A stretch of DNA of 64,000 nt. Origin: Lithospermum erythrorhizon. Lineage: Eukaryota > Streptophyta > Magnoliopsida > Boraginales > Boraginaceae. Under the pieces are notes generated by a model. That model searched no databases and was not told where the DNA came from. It saw nothing but the letters and a program-made list of their open reading frames with translations. A program made the translations under genes and the position numbers. Location of the stretch: positions 62,001-126,000 of the forward strand of contig JADFUC010001463.1 of NCBI GenBank assembly GCA_019722365.1. Direction: 5' to 3'. This document shows positions 60,781-64,000 of this stretch, in pieces. Position 1 is the stretch's first letter; every line of letters begins with the position of its first letter.

Positions 60781-63700
60781 ACTTGCCATGCCGATACCCT
60801 TCCACAGAACCTCATCGAGTACATCTATTTTGTAACATTTTTAAGTTAAGTGTTAGTGTATGAAATTTTTCATTTAAAAGAATAAATTTAGTGGATAAGT
60901 GTTCATGGTGTTACTGTGGACTCTACCATGAGCACTAACGCTCATTCGTTTTTTTCTACAATTTTACTCCTCAACATTCAATTGATTCGCAAGATTATCC
61001 ACTAAAAAAGTCGACGATACCCACTCTTCATTAAGAGTCCAAAATCTCTTCTTAACTCGACACCAGAATCATTTTTATCCTTGCTTGAAATTTCATCCAT
61101 TCTACATATAATACTGAGCTCATCAGAAGAGGTGTTCAACGATAATTACAATTAACACAAAAATTATTTTATTATAATCAAACTCACTCGTCATTAATTC
61201 CAAATATACGCGACAAGGTTCTTGTCCGTGGTTCTAGTGTTGGACTCTGCCACATGGCCATCATAGGGACTTTAGCAAATATCATGATGACTTTATTATT
61301 CTCTTTCTTTTCTTTTTGTATGCTTGAGGAGTGGACAATTTCTTTTACTTGTTTTTCCACTCTGGTGGACTTTCACATTCCAAGTCGATATAGTCCGGTG
61401 GAATTGATGCCAATAGAATAGGCCTGCAATAGATTATTATAATTAGATACATGATTTTTATGTCATAATATAGTACTGACATGGTTCATAATCATATCCT
61501 GTATCAAGCGACATACGTATGGTTTAATACATTATACAATTAAATTTTTAAGGACAAGTACATTTTTGTATTTAAGCACCGATTTGCCCACGGAAAGGAA
61601 CCAACTCCTCGACTAACCCAATGTAATAGCCCCGCAAATGAAAATTTGATTAGATCCGATTTTATGCTATAATATATAATCGAAGGGCTTATTATTATAA
61701 TCATAAACCATATATTCAAATACTACTATATCAGAATAATTGTTCTTTTTCTTGGCTGATTTTATCAGCATCGAACTCACGAATTGCTCGTGAAGAAATT
61801 CAATATCCTCTAATTTTTCCTCTCTTTCAAATAACGGGTCAGTCGCCTCATCAAAAATTATACTAGGTCAAGGCTCACCTCGAGGAGCTGTGTATACTAG
61901 AAGAACAATTTAATAAACAATATAATTATAGCTAGACACATTAGACAGTCATATGACAAGTCGCTTCTTAATTATGTTTTATAATTTTCAAATGTTAGCT
62001 TGTTCTCATCTTTGTTGCTCGCATTTATAATCTGGTAAGTATTTAACGCATTACATGTTGGGATAGATTAGAAGTCTCAATAATTGAAAAGCTAAGGTCA
62101 CAAAATTCTAACGATCTACTATACGTCATGTTCCCCTTTCTTTTCTTTGCTCATCTCATCATCTTTTTCTTCATTTTCTTTTGTTTTCTTCCAACGGATT
62201 AATTCATCGCCACAAAATCCCAACGGTATCATCCGCATCGGGGAATCATTATTTCTTCCCCATCACCTCGCTAAATGCTACCTTCGCACTCTCCAACGCC
62301 TTCTTCCCCAAAATTGCTTGGACTTGGCCGATTAAACCTCGAAGCTGTTAAAAAAGAAAATGAATAAAAAACAAAAATAAATATTTGAAGATTATTTAAT
62401 GTAAAAACGAATCTAACTTTATATTATAACATAAAAAATGAAAATCATATCGACCACATTACAGATAGAAACAACCCACAATACCGAATCTAAGTCAACA
62501 CTCAAAATGTGAATATAATATAATATAACACGCATTCACAATTACCTCGACATGTCAATTTCTCCAAGCTAAGTTTCCATGTGTGCTCACCGCACTCTTT
62601 ATGTTTCTACTACAAAGATCGTCATCTTTGTCTACACCCTTGCTATTCAGATCCATCGACTTCTGCTCTTTGTAAAGAACCGTAACCACTCTAATTAACA
62701 AAATTAAAACGTAGGTTATTAAATTTATTTAATTTAAATTTGAACCACTTTATATTTATGTACGATAAATGTCAGATGTTGAAATTATATTATAGAAATA
62801 AACGGTATGGGATTGCCAACTAAATCTGGCTTAATTCTCATCCCGTGATAAACTCGTTTTTCCTGTTATCCTTTCTCACACACCAAACAAAGCTTCCAAG
62901 AAATGAAAGAAAACAAAAAGAAAAAAAAATCCCATCTCCATTCCCTCATGTAACCGCCAAACTCTCCTTTCCCTCTCTTGAATTTCTTTCTTCGACATTT
63001 CTCCTCCATCTCTCGAAGTTTTTTAACCCCTCAAATCGTATACCTATTTATTACTTAAAGTATTTGAACTAATACCGTTCCACCACCAACCGATATATAT
63101 AATACAATTTAATCGCTAATGAATCTGATTATTTCAATCTCTATTGCCTCAAATTTCACATAAATGACTCGTCAGTTCACCAAGTATCAAACAAAGGCTT
63201 TAAAGATCACCCTATTAGGTCTTCTCTATTGGGCGATAAAGACGACGCAAAAAAAATCAAATTTCATCATCTCTCATCCCCCAGTCTTTAACTCCTCAAG
63301 TAAGTAAGTGGATGTTTTTTATTTTTCACTTTCTTTCACGGCTCGAGATATATATTTCGATGCTTTTATACGATAGCGTAATCATATTAAAAATTTATTA
63401 AAATTACGGTATAGAAAATTTATTAAAAATACGGTATTTCATAAACCTTTAATCTAACCTATTATGAAGGATTCTTCCAATAGTCCACGAGGTTACTATC
63501 GCATTTTCAATCTTTGGGCGTGACGCTGAAGACTCACTACTATTGCATTTCAATTGAAGCGACGCTACGAAGCACTACCCTCATTTTACCCAATTACTTA
63601 TTCTTTTATTTGAGAATTTCATCTGTATGCTACGAATCAAGCACGCAAAGCATCAAAGCGGCCTTCGCTTATATAAAGAAATCTCAAATGATATTGAATT

Positions 63701-64000
63701 AGCTTTATCTGCCTATTAATTAGTTATTGCCATTGCCTTCAAGGTATCTAAACGAAGATTATTTAGTCAGCACAAGTTCACACGCATGACGCTAGCTTCT
63801 CAAGCATTTATTGAACAAACTACCTATTTATAAATGCAGTGTCAAGCAACTACATGGATTTAAGTATGTCATACAATACAAAAGCCAGCTAGCAGCGGTT
63901 CGGTACTGATGCTTATCAAGTATGGATCACAAGCGCTTCAAGACTATATCTCAATGATTCAACCTTCATTGACGGCGTGAAAGGATCGGTAATTAGTTAC
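60781..64000. other. AT-rich spacer to the window end, nothing firm
   Basis: Open frames at 62147-62335, 62845-63072 and 63514-63702 are short, low in recognisable motifs and partly T-rich. No RNA gene or bounded repeat was seen. Confidence 0.4.

Overview
This is a plant nuclear DNA window, most likely from a eudicot. The main grounds are a spliced VIN3-LIKE 1 / VRN5-type Polycomb cofactor gene, a phytocystatin-like gene, L1-type LINEs whose 3' ends encode zf-RVT and plant-type RNase H domains, Ty1/copia and Ty3/gypsy LTR elements, and Stowaway- and hAT-like MITEs. Only two loci look like functional protein genes. Most of the rest is broken or nested transposon sequence.

Layout. (1) 1-3.55 kb: a fragment of a plant mobile domain (PMD) protein on the minus strand, then a Ty3/gypsy-like polypurine tract and LTR on the plus strand. 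(2) 3.6-6.28 kb: a 5'-truncated, frameshifted L1 LINE with an A-rich tail. (3) 7.58-10.65 kb: a Stowaway-like MITE, then a 2.8-kb gypsy-type LTR with internal hairpin tandem repeats and a (TA)30 tract. (4) 10.65-19.8 kb: AT-rich intergenic DNA with a ~480-bp fold-back element, a hAT-like MITE, three more Stowaway-like MITEs and tRNA-like or retroposon fragments. (5) ~19.88-24.85 kb: the VIL1 gene (5'UTR intron, PHD exon, FNIII and VID exons). (6) 26.06-26.87 kb: a two-exon cystatin gene with its own TATA box. (7) 27.8-30.19 kb: a probable solo copia LTR and a second 5'-truncated L1 LINE with an (AAT)n tail. (8) 30.7-47.2 kb: an inferred nest. An old SIRE/Maximus-like Ty1/copia element (gag, integrase, RT, RNase H and possible env-like remnants, outer direct repeats at 30.7 and 46.5 kb) is interrupted by a second element bounded by direct repeats at 36.87 and 44.42 kb. 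(9) 48.5-52.9 kb: an inverted third copy of the inner repeat, then the minus-strand partner of the 2.8-kb gypsy LTR. (10) 53-64 kb: a hAT-like non-autonomous element, a possible orphan exon on the minus strand, an orphan F-box-protein exon, a GCAATTTAAC-rich repeat field and unrecognised AT-rich DNA.

The two intact genes are neighbours on the same strand but have no evident functional link. VIL1 would act in the nucleus with PRC2 in H3K27me3 silencing; the cystatin would inhibit papain-like cysteine proteases. No previously undescribed multi-gene system was found. The most unusual items are the antisense PMD frame next to a gypsy 3' end, the unresolved reading frame at the VIL1 5' exon junction, and the inverted pair of large hairpin-rich LTRs. 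All family assignments come from recognised protein motifs read by eye; no database search was run.
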